Shown here piece by piece: positions 8,901 to 17,692 of a stretch of DNA of 64,000 nt. The stretch's first letter is position 1. The number at the start of each line of letters is the position of its first letter. The position numbers and the translations under genes were made by a program. The stretch is from an uncultured Flavobacteriaceae bacterium (GTDB lineage Bacteria; Bacteroidota; Bacteroidia; Flavobacteriales; Flavobacteriaceae). The stretch spans positions 744,001 through 808,000 of the forward strand of contig CAJYAG010000002.1 in NCBI GenBank assembly GCA_913065125.1. Direction: 5' to 3'. The notes beneath the pieces are model-generated. The model was not told the origin of the DNA. It was given only the letters and a program-made list of their open reading frames with translations, and ran no database searches.

Positions 8901-10181
8901 TTAATCTTTAGAAGTGATGTTGTTAGAATCCATTTTTAAATCTAAAGAATTATAATTATTAATGTTTTCTAATTGTTCTTTTAAAGGAATGATATGTGTT
9001 AAAAAAGTTGGTTTTAAACTTTCTTTTAAAGGTGCCGCTGCAGGTAATTTTTGTTTAAAAGGGTCTACTTGTTTTCCGTGTTTCCAGAATCGGTAACAAA
9101 CATGATTTCCACTACTGCTTCCGGTTGAACCAACAAAGCCAATAATGTCTCCTTGTTTTACAAATTGCCCTCTTTTTACATTTCTACGACTCATGTGTAA
9201 ATACTGAGTGGTGTATGTGTTGTTGTGTTTTACTTTAACGTAATGTCCGTTTCCTCTTTTTCTATATGCAGATTCAGTTACTACTCCGCTAGCTGTTGCC
9301 ATAATTGGTGTGCCATAATTAGCGGCAAAATCTGTTCCTTTATGCGCTTTTACTCTTCCGTATAGTGCAATTTTTCTTTTTAGATTATATCTTGATGATA
9401 TTCTGTACTGAAACTTAATAGGCGATTTTAGAAATTGTCTTCGCAACATATTTCCTTCTTCATCATAATATTCTACAAGTCCTTTTTTTTCATCAGGTAC
9501 AAATCTATAAGCATATAAATCTCTATTGTTATGCGTAAAAAGAGCTGCTTTGATTTCTCCATATCCAACAAAAGTCGAATCATCTATAAATTTTTCTTCA
9601 TAAATAAGTTTAAATGTATCTCCTTTTTGAAGTTTAAAAAAGTCTAATGTCCAGGCATAAATGTCTGCAACTTTATTTGTTAAATTTGGGGTTAGATGCA
9701 AACTATCCATAGATTGAGAAAAACTAGAGTAAATTTTACCGTGTACTTCTTTTTCTATTGTTTTAATTTCTTTTCTGTATTTAAAACTATGGATGATAGA
9801 GTCGTTAAATTCTACAATAGTTGCTACCGATTTGTTGTTTTTGTAAATAAAAATTTGCGCTTTTTCTGTTGAGTCTTTAGCGGCTAAAATAGTATATGGT
9901 TTTCCTGCTCTTACACGTCTAACATCAAAAGTATCTTTAATTTTTGATGCAATTTTATTAATTATTGGGTAATCTACGTGATGTCGGTCTAAAATTACTC
10001 CAAAACTTTCCCCTTTTTTAATGGTGTCATTTATTACTTTATAATCGTTTAGCTTATAACCATATTCATAAACTACTTTTGGTTCGGGTATTGTTTTAAT
10101 TTCCTCAATATTTTCAGGAGTGTCCTCTTTACAAGAATTAAAGACGATGAGTGTTATTAAAAGAAATAGTATTTTTTTCAA
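8901..10181 (-). CDS. M23 (LytM) family metallopeptidase lipoprotein with an HxC zinc motif
   Basis: A 426-residue lipoprotein: the signal ends in FNSC (C17) followed by KED, which resembles the lipoprotein surface-export signal K-(D/E)2 known from Capnocytophaga. The N-terminal half (about 40-250) is an OapA/CsdB-like region; the LytM domain is at about 260-375. The first zinc motif H280-x3-D284 (HKGTD) is intact, as is the H329 region (YLHMSRR). The usual HxH is H360-V-C362 in GNHVCYRFW, so Cys replaces the third zinc ligand. Either Cys binds zinc or the enzyme is inactive and regulatory. I recall similar HVCYRFW sequences in other flavobacterial M23 proteins. Peptidoglycan-remodelling role inferred. 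Confidence 0.85.
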   Translation of the reverse strand: MKKILFLLITLIVFNSCKEDTPENIEEIKTIPEPKVVYEYGYKLNDYKVINDTIKKGESFGVILDRHHVDYPIINKIASKIKDTFDVRRVRAGKPYTILAAKDSTEKAQIFIYKNNKSVATIVEFNDSIIHSFKYRKEIKTIEKEVHGKIYSSFSQSMDSLHLTPNLTNKVADIYAWTLDFFKLQKGDTFKLIYEEKFIDDSTFVGYGEIKAALFTHNNRDLYAYRFVPDEKKGLVEYYDEEGNMLRRQFLKSPIKFQYRISSRYNLKRKIALYGRVKAHKGTDFAANYGTPIMATASGVVTESAYRKRGNGHYVKVKHNNTYTTQYLHMSRRNVKRGQFVKQGDIIGFVGSTGSSSGNHVCYRFWKHGKQVDPFKQKLPAAAPLKESLKPTFLTHIIPLKEQLENINNYNSLDLKMDSNNITSKD

Positions 10182-10223
10182 AAGAAGTAAATTTTATACG
10201 AGACTTAAACGCAAAAATACAAT

Positions 10224-11000
10224 TTAATCGTATATAATTTTAAAAGAATTTGCAAGACCTTTATAGGCATCTAATTCTGCTCTTAAAGACCCAACTGCTA
10301 AAGAAGCTTTTAGTTTTATAGGTATTTTGTTTTCATCTGCAGTAATCCAAATCGTAAGGCTTTCGTTTTCTTTAAAAACCCTACCAGCTTGTACCATTGG
10401 TCTAAATTTTAAACTCTTAATTTTTCCAAAACTTGTTTTTAATATTTCTTCCCCTAAATAGAGTAATTTAAAAGGATAAATTTGAGAATCCATAAACATA
10501 TCTAAAGCAATTTCATCACCAACTTTTAAGTCACTAACATCTTGATTTCTTAGATAGTAAAATGAAGACATCATGTCTTGTACGTTGTTGATATCAAAAG
10601 TCTCAGTCGTTTGTAATTTAAAATCTAAAACAGTAGCTTTTTTGGTTTCGTAATTAAATTTAATTTCTCTGTTTATTACATAACCACCTTCGTTAATATT
10701 CCGTTTAAAAACATAAGGTTTAATAGTTTCTTTATCAAAATAAGATTGGTAGGTGTCATCAACATCAAAAAACCATTTTATAACTCCGGTTGTCCAACCT
10801 TTTCCAGTAACATGAAACACTTCTTTGCCTTTAATTGTATCTGTGTCTACAGTTAATGTTGCATTTCCAGCTTTCAAAAAACCGCTATAACTCATTTTAT
10901 AACGAAGCCATTCTCCTTTTTTAAAAACGGTGGTTTTTTCTTGGGAAGAGGAATTAAGTACAATAAAAAATGCAATAAAAAGGAAAGTAATTTTTTTCAT
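10224..11000 (-). CDS. DUF3108 domain-containing exported protein
   Basis: A 258-residue protein from the ATG at 11000. An earlier in-frame ATG (11030) would add ten residues before the MKKITFLFIAFF signal peptide and is less likely. The mature protein is beta-rich, with the DUF3108 opening (FKKGEWLRYKMSYSGF) and strand pattern through LKFRPMVQAGRVFKE. DUF3108 proteins are exported and of unknown function, thought to form an open beta-barrel-like fold in the periplasm. It lies 42 bases before the M23 lipoprotein and follows the tryptophan-dioxygenase-like gene, in the same direction. Confidence 0.75.
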   Translation of the reverse strand: MKKITFLFIAFFIVLNSSSQEKTTVFKKGEWLRYKMSYSGFLKAGNATLTVDTDTIKGKEVFHVTGKGWTTGVIKWFFDVDDTYQSYFDKETIKPYVFKRNINEGGYVINREIKFNYETKKATVLDFKLQTTETFDINNVQDMMSSFYYLRNQDVSDLKVGDEIALDMFMDSQIYPFKLLYLGEEILKTSFGKIKSLKFRPMVQAGRVFKENESLTIWITADENKIPIKLKASLAVGSLRAELDAYKGLANSFKIIYD

Positions 11001-11097
11001 ATTCTCAAACATATAAAAAAGGAATGACAATAGCTATTCCAAAAACAAAAAAGCTGCTTGATTTCTCTTACAGCTTCCGTTAAATAGTTCATAATTT

Positions 11098-12018
11098 TTA
11101 TAAAGTTCCCCAGTTTTTAAGCTCCTCTTCAGACCATAAATAAGGGAAAAAGATTCTTCGTTGATATTTTGGATGCATGTATTTTCGCCAATTACTTCCG
11201 CCAGTAGCTTCCAAATCTTTATCGCCACCGCCTAAATACTTTCCTGCCGCATTGTAATGAGCTAAAACCCATTTAACATTAACAGTATAATCATAATGAC
11301 GCATTGCTTTTATCAATTCTGGTTTTTTTTGCACATCTTCAGGAAGTTGTTTGAACTTTTTAGACAAATTACATTCGTTATAATCTTCCATAAAATCGAT
11401 AAAATCTCCCATGTATTTTTTTTCAAACAGTTTTATCAAGATTGATTTTTCTCCGGTTTGATGATTTTTCCCTGCAGCTTGCCAATACAAATGTTCAAAA
11501 GCATTTCTAAAAGAGGAATTCCGATCAATGGTGTCTCTGTATCGTACATCAATTAAATTGATGAGTTCTGTAGAAGCAAATTCAATTTTACGGTATTGCG
11601 CACTTTGAAATCCGCTTGCAGGCGCCAATGTATTTCTAAATTTTAAATATTGCTCAACGTCCATTCCTTCTCCCATCACGCTAAACGAATTACATAGCAT
11701 GTCAAAATACCTGCTAATCCGCATTAGGTGTTTTGAGAATTTTTCTGCTGTAATTGGTTTTTTTGATAATGATATTTGGTCAATTTCCCACAAAACCATT
11801 TTAAACAACAATTCATTTACTTGATGATACATAATAAAAACCATTTCATCTTTTTCTGTGGTTCTCGGAATTTGCAATCCCAATAAAGCATCAGTTTGTA
11901 TATAATCCCAATAGGTAATTGGTGTGCTGTGTAACAAACCCTCCAACATGGTTTCTAAAGGAACGCCAAGCTTTTCGTATTTCTGCTCTATGGCTTTTAA
12001 TAAATCGTCTTTTTTCAT
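11098..12018 (-). CDS. Tryptophan 2,3-dioxygenase family protein
   Basis: A 306-residue haem dioxygenase-family protein. Start chosen at the ATG at 12018 (MKKDDLLKA); the ATG at 12039 lies inside a strong hairpin. Family features: distal His motif YHQVNELLFKM (H65), substrate block APASGFQSAQYRKIE (132-146), proximal haem His in WVLAHYNAAGKYLGG (H254), and TGGSNW (272-277). Canonical enzymes open L-tryptophan to N-formylkynurenine. Its place directly after hppD and hmgA makes it the third oxygenase of an aromatic amino acid catabolic operon. No formamidase, kynurenine monooxygenase or kynureninase gene is nearby, so tryptophan is likely but not proven as substrate. Confidence 0.8.
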   Translation of the reverse strand: MKKDDLLKAIEQKYEKLGVPLETMLEGLLHSTPITYWDYIQTDALLGLQIPRTTEKDEMVFIMYHQVNELLFKMVLWEIDQISLSKKPITAEKFSKHLMRISRYFDMLCNSFSVMGEGMDVEQYLKFRNTLAPASGFQSAQYRKIEFASTELINLIDVRYRDTIDRNSSFRNAFEHLYWQAAGKNHQTGEKSILIKLFEKKYMGDFIDFMEDYNECNLSKKFKQLPEDVQKKPELIKAMRHYDYTVNVKWVLAHYNAAGKYLGGGDKDLEATGGSNWRKYMHPKYQRRIFFPYLWSEEELKNWGTL

Positions 12019-12031
12019 GTTATTCTTGTTT

Positions 12032-12060
12032 TCCTGCAAGGTTTTAAAAACCTTGCAGGA
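12032..12060. repeat. Perfect 14-bp hairpin in the hppD-TDO gap (intergenic palindrome)
   Basis: TCCTGCAAGGTTTT, one A, then its exact reverse complement ending CCTTGCAGGA. It occupies most of the 53-base gap between the hppD stop and the dioxygenase start. It lacks a long T run, so it may be a weak terminator, an mRNA 3'-end stabiliser, or a copy of a dispersed flavobacterial palindrome. Confidence 0.8.
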
Positions 12061-12071
12061 TATTAGAAGGT

Positions 12072-13232
12072 TTACAGCGTTCCTCTGTTTGCTTGTTCTC
12101 TTTCAATAGATTCGAACAATGCTTTAAAATTACCTGCTCCAAATCCACGAGCTCCCATTCTTTGAATGATTTCAAAAAACAATGTAGGTCTGTCTTCTAA
12201 AGGTTTTGTAAAAATTTGCAATAAATACCCTTCTTCGTCAGCGTCAATCATGATCGATAATTTTTGCAATTCGCCGATATCTTCTTTCATCATATCTCTG
12301 TGCGCTCCTAATCTATTTGGAATATCGTCATAATAAGCCTGTGGTGGTGGTGGTAAAAACTCAATTCCGCGTGCTTTTAACTGACTCACAGTTTTGATGA
12401 TGTCATCTGTTGCAACGGCAATATGTTGTACACCAGCTCCTTCATAAAAATCTAAATATTCTTCAATTTGAGATTTTTTTGCTGCTTTTGCTGGTTCGTT
12501 AATTGGAAATTTTATTCTTCCGTTTCCGTTAGACATCACTTTACTCATCAAAGCAGAATATTCTGTATGAATTTGTTTGTCATCAAAGGATAAAAAGTTT
12601 TCGAATCCCATTACATCTTCGTACCATTTTACCCAAACATCCATTTGATTCCAACCCACATTACCAACCATATGATCAATGTATTTTAATCCAACTGGTG
12701 TTGGATTGTAGTCAGATTCCCATTTTCTAAAACCAGGCATAAATGTTCCATTGTAGTTTTTGCGTTCTACAAACATGTGTACTGTTTCTCCGTACGTGTA
12801 AATTCCTGCTTTTACAATTTCTCCATGTTCATCCGTTTCTACCGTTGGTTCTAAATACGATTTTGCGCCACGTTTTGTAGTTTCTTCATACGCAGATCTT
12901 GCATCATCAACCCAAAGCGCAATTACTTTTACTCCGTCTCCATGTTTTACAATATGATCGTTAATAATCGATTTACTGTTCAACGGAGTCGTTAAAACCA
13001 AACGAATTTTGTCTTGTACCAACACATAACTTACCGAATCTCTAGATCCGGTTTCTAGTCCTTTGTACGCTAATGATTGAAACCCGAAAGCGGTTTTGTA
13101 AAAGTGCGCAGCTTGTTTTGCGTTTCCTACATAAAACTCTACATAATCTGTTCCTAACAATGGAAGGAAATCTTGTGCTCCTTCAAATATTTTTTCTAAA
13201 CCGTAGTTTACTGATTTTACTTCTTTTACCAT
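12072..13232 (-). CDS. hppD: 4-Hydroxyphenylpyruvate dioxygenase
   Basis: A 386-residue HPPD that turns 4-hydroxyphenylpyruvate into homogentisate in tyrosine catabolism. It has two vicinal-oxygen-chelate domains (about 25-155 and 180-360). The iron ligands are H187 (YIDHMVGN), H270 (GVQHIAVATDDI) and E354 (TLFFEIIQRMGARGFG). The C-terminal helix GNFKALFESIEREQ is the gating helix. It lies 75 bases after hmgA, which makes the next enzyme of the pathway, in the same direction. Confidence 0.95.
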   Translation of the reverse strand: MVKEVKSVNYGLEKIFEGAQDFLPLLGTDYVEFYVGNAKQAAHFYKTAFGFQSLAYKGLETGSRDSVSYVLVQDKIRLVLTTPLNSKSIINDHIVKHGDGVKVIALWVDDARSAYEETTKRGAKSYLEPTVETDEHGEIVKAGIYTYGETVHMFVERKNYNGTFMPGFRKWESDYNPTPVGLKYIDHMVGNVGWNQMDVWVKWYEDVMGFENFLSFDDKQIHTEYSALMSKVMSNGNGRIKFPINEPAKAAKKSQIEEYLDFYEGAGVQHIAVATDDIIKTVSQLKARGIEFLPPPPQAYYDDIPNRLGAHRDMMKEDIGELQKLSIMIDADEEGYLLQIFTKPLEDRPTLFFEIIQRMGARGFGAGNFKALFESIEREQANRGTL

Positions 13233-13307
13233 TTTCTTTAATTTGATAATTAGTTTCTTTGAAAATAAAATTGATACATTTTCAAATTGTTTTATTGATA
13301 AATTAAT

Positions 13308-14465
13308 TTATTCGAGCCAGGATTTAAAATAATCTTCATCTGCAATCTTCATTGCTTCTTCAGTAACTTGTAATGGTTTAAAAGTGTCAACCATAACCGC
13401 CAACTCTTCTGTTTTTGTATGACCAATACTTCTTTCTGTTGCACCTGGATGCGGACCATGTGGAATTCCGGCTGGATGCAAAGAAATATGACCTTGATCA
13501 ATATCGTTTCTGCTCATAAAATCGCCATCTACATAATACAAAACTTCATCTGAATCAATATTGCTGTGATTGTATGGTGCAGGAATTGAATCTGGATGAT
13601 AATCATACAAACGTGGTACAAAACTGCAAATCACAAATGCATTGGTTTCAAATGTTTGATGTACTGGTGGTGGTTGATGAATTCTACCTGTAATTGGTTC
13701 AAAATCGTGAATTGAAAACGCATACGGAAAATTATAGCCATCGTAACCAACCACATCAAAAGGATGTGAGGCATAAACCATTTCAATAATTTCGCCTTGT
13801 TTTTTTACTTTGATTAAAAAATCGCCTAACTCATTATGGGTTTCTAATTCTTCTGGACGTCTTAAATCACGTTCGCAAAAAGGCGAATGTTCTAACAGCT
13901 GACCAAACCAATTTCTATAGCGTTTTGGAGTATAAATAGGGTGATAAGATTCTACAATAAAAAGTCTATTATTTTCATCATCAAAATCTAGTTTGTAAAT
14001 AATTCCACGCGGAATTACTAAATAATCTCCGTATTTAAAATCGATGTTTCCAAGATGTGTTCTTAGTTTTCCAGTTCCTTTATGAATGAAAATTACTTCG
14101 TCGGCATCTGTATTTTTATAAAAATACTCCTTGGTTGATTTTTTTGGGGCAGATAAAATAATGTTACAATCAGCATTTGTTAACACAACTTTTCTGCTTT
14201 CTAAATAATCGTTTTCTGGTTTTACTTGAAAACCTCTAAATCTGTATGATTGAATGTTATTTGCTTTTGCAATTTTTGGTGCAACAGAATATTGCTTGCG
14301 AATTTCTTTGACCATTGTAGGTCTATGTTCGTGATAACTGTTGGTAGACATTCCGTCGAAACCAATGGTTCCAAATAGCTGCTCGTAATATAAGCTTCCA
14401 TCTTTTTTGCGAAACTGCGTATGTCTTTTTGGTGGAATTTCCCCTAATTTATGATAAAACGGCAT
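13308..14465 (-). CDS. hmgA: Homogentisate 1,2-dioxygenase
   Basis: A 385-residue cupin-type dioxygenase that cleaves homogentisate to maleylacetoacetate. Recognisable blocks: the N-terminal LFGTIGFDGMSTNSYH, the FIHKGTGKLRTHLGN cupin strand pair, and the iron-site region HPAGIPHGPHPGA near 332-344. First gene of the hmgA-hppD-TDO unit; fumarylacetoacetase and maleylacetoacetate isomerase are not in this window. An inverted repeat lies 33-65 bases upstream. Confidence 0.92.
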   Translation of the reverse strand: MPFYHKLGEIPPKRHTQFRKKDGSLYYEQLFGTIGFDGMSTNSYHEHRPTMVKEIRKQYSVAPKIAKANNIQSYRFRGFQVKPENDYLESRKVVLTNADCNIILSAPKKSTKEYFYKNTDADEVIFIHKGTGKLRTHLGNIDFKYGDYLVIPRGIIYKLDFDDENNRLFIVESYHPIYTPKRYRNWFGQLLEHSPFCERDLRRPEELETHNELGDFLIKVKKQGEIIEMVYASHPFDVVGYDGYNFPYAFSIHDFEPITGRIHQPPPVHQTFETNAFVICSFVPRLYDYHPDSIPAPYNHSNIDSDEVLYYVDGDFMSRNDIDQGHISLHPAGIPHGPHPGATERSIGHTKTEELAVMVDTFKPLQVTEEAMKIADEDYFKSWLE

Positions 14466-14497
14466 TTTGTTAATGTATTAGTGAGTTAATAAATACA

Positions 14498-14530
14498 ATG
14501 TAGCAATTTTCGTTCGCCGAATTGTTACAT
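14498..14530. promoter_or_regulatory. Candidate operator: inverted repeat upstream of hmgA
   Basis: Arms ATGTAGCAATT (14498-14508) and AATTGTTACAT (14520-14530) match in 10 of 11 positions around an 11-base spacer. It lies 33 bases before the hmgA start in the 201-base gap that separates the aromatic operon from the ferredoxin gene. A minus-strand TATATTTG (14648-14641) lies further upstream and could be a -7 box with a long leader. No ORF of note occurs in the gap. Confidence 0.35.
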
Positions 14531-14666
14531 TTAAAAATTTATACATTTAATACTCATTCAGGATTGCGTTTTATCAAATGCTTTAAGTGTGACAATAAGT
14601 TTAAATACATTTTTTTAGAGCTTTTAAATTGATTGCTTTACAAATATACAGAAAGTCTTTGAAGTT

Positions 14667-14996
14667 TTAACTTTCTGGAGCTAATTCTACTTCTAAGCCA
14701 TCCATTTCTGGAGTGATTTGAATTTGACAACCCAATCGGCTATTTTCTTGAACATGAAAAGCTTCTGCCAACATCATATCTTCGTCAATTCCTATTTCTG
14801 GTAATTCATGATCTGAGTTCACATAACACTGACATGATGCACACATTGCCATTCCGCCACAAACACCAATGGTTCCTTCTGGAGCTAATTCATAAGAACG
14901 AACCACTTCCATTAAATTCATCGCCATATCGGTTGGAGCAATAATTTCGTGAAGGATTCCTTCTCTATCAGTAATTTTAATTGTAACGTCTTTCAT
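14667..14996 (-). CDS. [2Fe-2S] ferredoxin (adrenodoxin type)
   Basis: A 109-residue plant/adrenodoxin-type ferredoxin. The cluster ligands fit C46-x5-C52-x2-C55 and C90 (GVCGGMAMCASCQC and RLGC); C57 is an extra Cys. An electron carrier in the cytoplasm, it lies 67 bases downstream of the ferredoxin-NADP reductase and is presumably its partner. It may feed the oxygenases or acyl-ACP desaturase; that is inference from context. Confidence 0.9.
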   Translation of the reverse strand: MKDVTIKITDREGILHEIIAPTDMAMNLMEVVRSYELAPEGTIGVCGGMAMCASCQCYVNSDHELPEIGIDEDMMLAEAFHVQENSRLGCQIQITPEMDGLEVELAPES

Positions 14997-15063
14997 AGGG
15001 ATTAGGTATTAGTCAAGTTTATTTTAAGGATTTTATGAAGCCAAAAATCATTCTTGCTATTTC

Positions 15064-16119
15064 TTAATTTATTTTCTTTACAACCGCTTTAGGAGCTTCT
15101 TTTCTCGTTCCGTCAAAACCATCAACACCGCCAACAGTGGTGTATTTCATTACATATTTTTTATCAGGAAAGATACGTTGATAGGCGCTTTGACACATTA
15201 AGGTTGCTTCATGGAATCCGCATAAAATCAATTTCAATTTTCCAGGATAGGTGTTTACATCACCAATTGCATAAATACCAGGAATATTTGTTTGATAATC
15301 TAACGCGTTATTAACTTTAATCGCATTTTTTTCTATTTCTAATCCCCAATTTGCAATTGGACCTAGTTTTGGAGCTAATCCAAAAAGCGGAATAAAATGA
15401 TCGACTTCTAAAACAGTATCTTCTTCGTTTTTTTTAGAAATAACAACTCCAGTTACATGGTTTTCTCCGGTAATTCCTGTTATTTCTGCTGGAGTAATTA
15501 AATTAATTTTTCCAGCATCTTTTAATTCTTGTACTTTGTCAACAGAGTCTAATGCACCTCTAAATTCGTTTCTTCTATGCACTAAAGTTACAGATTTTGC
15601 AACATCTGTTAAAAAGATACTCCAATCTAAAGCAGAATCTCCACCACCAGCAATTACCACATTTTTATCTCTGTATAATTCTGGTTCACGAACCATATAT
15701 TCGACTCCTTTATCTTCGAAGTTTGCAATATTTGGAATTGGAGGTTTTCTTGGTTCAAAGCTTCCTAAACCACCAGCGATTGCTACAATAGGTGCTTTGT
15801 GTTTTGTTCCTTTATTTGTAGTAACAATAAAAGAACCATCTTCTTTTTTTTCAATTGTTTCAGCGCGTTCTCCAAGTGTAAAACCTGGTTCAAACTGCTT
15901 GCATTGTTCTAGTAAATTATCTGTTAAATCGCCAGCTAAAATTTCTGGAAAACCCGGAATATCGTAAATAGGTTTCTTAGGGTAAATCTCTGAACATTGT
16001 CCGCCAGGTTGCGGTAATGCGTCAATTAAATGACATCTTAGTTTTAACAATCCAGCTTCAAAAACTGTAAACAATCCAGTTGGTCCAGCACCAATAATTA
16101 ATATATCTGTTGTAATCAT
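15064..16119 (-). CDS. Ferredoxin--NADP+ reductase (thioredoxin-reductase-like, type 2)
   Basis: A 351-residue FAD enzyme of the TrxR-like FNR group. FAD site G10-x-G12-x2-G15 (IIGAGPTGL), the family motif PGGQCSEIYPKKPIYDIPG (about 38-56), NADP site VIAGGGDSALDW, and the C-terminal FAD motif AIGDVNTYPGK. It lacks a redox CxxC pair, which separates it from thioredoxin reductase. It moves electrons between NADPH and the ferredoxin encoded next. Same direction as nifU-like and mrp upstream. Confidence 0.88.
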   Translation of the reverse strand: MITTDILIIGAGPTGLFTVFEAGLLKLRCHLIDALPQPGGQCSEIYPKKPIYDIPGFPEILAGDLTDNLLEQCKQFEPGFTLGERAETIEKKEDGSFIVTTNKGTKHKAPIVAIAGGLGSFEPRKPPIPNIANFEDKGVEYMVREPELYRDKNVVIAGGGDSALDWSIFLTDVAKSVTLVHRRNEFRGALDSVDKVQELKDAGKINLITPAEITGITGENHVTGVVISKKNEEDTVLEVDHFIPLFGLAPKLGPIANWGLEIEKNAIKVNNALDYQTNIPGIYAIGDVNTYPGKLKLILCGFHEATLMCQSAYQRIFPDKKYVMKYTTVGGVDGFDGTRKEAPKAVVKKIN

Positions 16120-16181
16120 TTCTTTAAAAAAATCGTGTAAAAATAATGCTTGTAAAAACTCTAAAAGCTGATTTTTATCAG

Positions 16182-16418
16182 TTAGCTTACATTCACTACT
16201 TCTAGTATTTGTGGAGCATATTTTTTGATGGTTGCTTCAACACCATTTTTCAACGTCATTTGATTGACCGAACAGCCATTACAAGCGCCTTCTAATTGCA
16301 CTTTTACAATTGAATTTTCGATAGATAATAATTTTATATTTCCGCCATCACTTAATAAAAAAGGGCGAATTTCTTCTAGAGCTTTCTCCACATTTGTAAG
16401 CGTTTCTTGTGCTGTCAT
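16182..16418 (-). CDS. NifU C-terminal-domain Fe-S scaffold protein
   Basis: A 78-residue stand-alone NifU_C domain. The cluster-binding C46-x2-C49 lies in GACNGCSVNQMTLKNGVE. Such proteins carry or deliver [Fe-S] clusters to apoproteins. It begins 6 bases after the Mrp stop, so the two Fe-S delivery factors are co-transcribed, upstream of the Fe-S proteins at 14.7-16.1 kb. Confidence 0.92.
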   Translation of the reverse strand: MTAQETLTNVEKALEEIRPFLLSDGGNIKLLSIENSIVKVQLEGACNGCSVNQMTLKNGVEATIKKYAPQILEVVNVS

Positions 16419-16424
16419 AATTTT

Positions 16425-17555
16425 TTATTTTGTGCTACAACCACTCATCGTTGTAATTCTTACAACTTCTGTTGGTGGTAAATTTTCATTTCGTTTTACT
16501 AATTGAGATAGCATTTCTTTAGTAGTGTCAGAAAAAGCTTTTTCTAATGGTGTGTTTGTTTGCAATGCAACTGGATGACCAACATCACCAGATTCTCGAA
16601 TACTTTGTACCAAAGGAATTTCTCCTAAAAATTGTGTGTTAATATCTTCAGCTAAGTTTTTTGCTCCGCCATTTCCAAAAATATAATATTTATTATTTGG
16701 TAATTCATCTGGAGTAAAATACGCCATGTTTTCTATGATTCCTAATACAGGAACATTGATGCTTTCTTGTTGAAACATCGCCACTCCTTTTTTAGCATCA
16801 GCTAAAGCGATATTTTGCGGCGTACTTACAATTATCGCCCCATTTATTGGCAATGCTTGTACGATTGATAAATGTACATCTCCGGTTCCTGGAGGTAAAT
16901 CAATCAATAAGAAATCTAATTCTCCCCAATCTGCATCAAAAATTAATTGATTTAGTGCTTTTGAAGCCATTGGCCCACGCCAAATTACTGCTTGATCTGG
17001 ATTTGTAAAAAATCCTAAAGACAATAATTTTACGCCATAATTTTCTACCGGTTTCATTTTAGAACGACCATTTACGTTTACTGAAAGTGGTTTTTCTTTT
17101 TCAACATCAAACATTAAGTGCATTGATGGGCCATAAACATCAGCGTCTAAAACACCCACGCTAAATCCCATTTTTACTAATGTAATTGCAGTATTTGCGG
17201 TTATGGTTGATTTTCCAACACCCCCTTTTCCGGAAGCAACAGCAATAATGTTTTTAATATTCGGAATTTCTTTTCCTTTGATTTGATTTGGATTTTCTTT
17301 CTTAGGAACTACTGCTTTTACGGTTACTTTTACAACAATATCTTTGCTAACTTTTGAGCGTAACACGTTTATAATTTCGCTTTCTACTCTTTTTTTAGCT
17401 TGTAAAGACGGATTGCTGATTGTTACATCAACAAGTACTTCGTTTCCGAAAGTTACAACATTTGTAATGTTTTCATTTTCAACTAAACTTTTTCCTTCTC
17501 CGGGTGCTGTTATTGTTTCTAATACCTTGTATATATCTTGCTTTTTAAAGCTCAT
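16425..17555 (-). CDS. Mrp/NBP35-family iron-sulfur carrier ATPase
   Basis: A 376-residue Mrp (ApbC) P-loop ATPase. N-terminal MIP18/DUF59 domain (about 5-85), deviant Walker A SGKGGVGKST (108-117), Walker B region LLIDLPPGTGDVHL, and a C-terminal CSTK. It lacks the CxxC of some relatives near the ATPase end. It binds and transfers Fe-S clusters. Head gene of the Mrp-NifU-FNR-ferredoxin run. Confidence 0.92.
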   Translation of the reverse strand: MSFKKQDIYKVLETITAPGEGKSLVENENITNVVTFGNEVLVDVTISNPSLQAKKRVESEIINVLRSKVSKDIVVKVTVKAVVPKKENPNQIKGKEIPNIKNIIAVASGKGGVGKSTITANTAITLVKMGFSVGVLDADVYGPSMHLMFDVEKEKPLSVNVNGRSKMKPVENYGVKLLSLGFFTNPDQAVIWRGPMASKALNQLIFDADWGELDFLLIDLPPGTGDVHLSIVQALPINGAIIVSTPQNIALADAKKGVAMFQQESINVPVLGIIENMAYFTPDELPNNKYYIFGNGGAKNLAEDINTQFLGEIPLVQSIRESGDVGHPVALQTNTPLEKAFSDTTKEMLSQLVKRNENLPPTEVVRITTMSGCSTK

Positions 17556-17692
17556 TTTGAAATATTAATTAGGATTAATTCTAAACTACAAATATAGTGT
17601 TTAGAGTTCAGATAATAAAGAAGTTGTAATGTGTTTATTGATGAAGGAATCAAAGAAATTTATTTGTAAGTATTTCCTGATTTTTTAAAGAA

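Noticed and set aside
10224-11030. Longer start for the DUF3108 protein at 11030
   Set aside because: The extra ten residues precede a normal signal peptide; the ATG at 11000 fits better.
11034-11228. 64-aa minus-strand ORF beside the TDO gene
   Set aside because: Frame shadow of the TDO 3' end; no domain or coding signal of its own.
16425-17555. ParA/MinD plasmid-partition ATPase
   Set aside because: The DUF59 domain, P-loop pattern and NifU neighbour make it Mrp.
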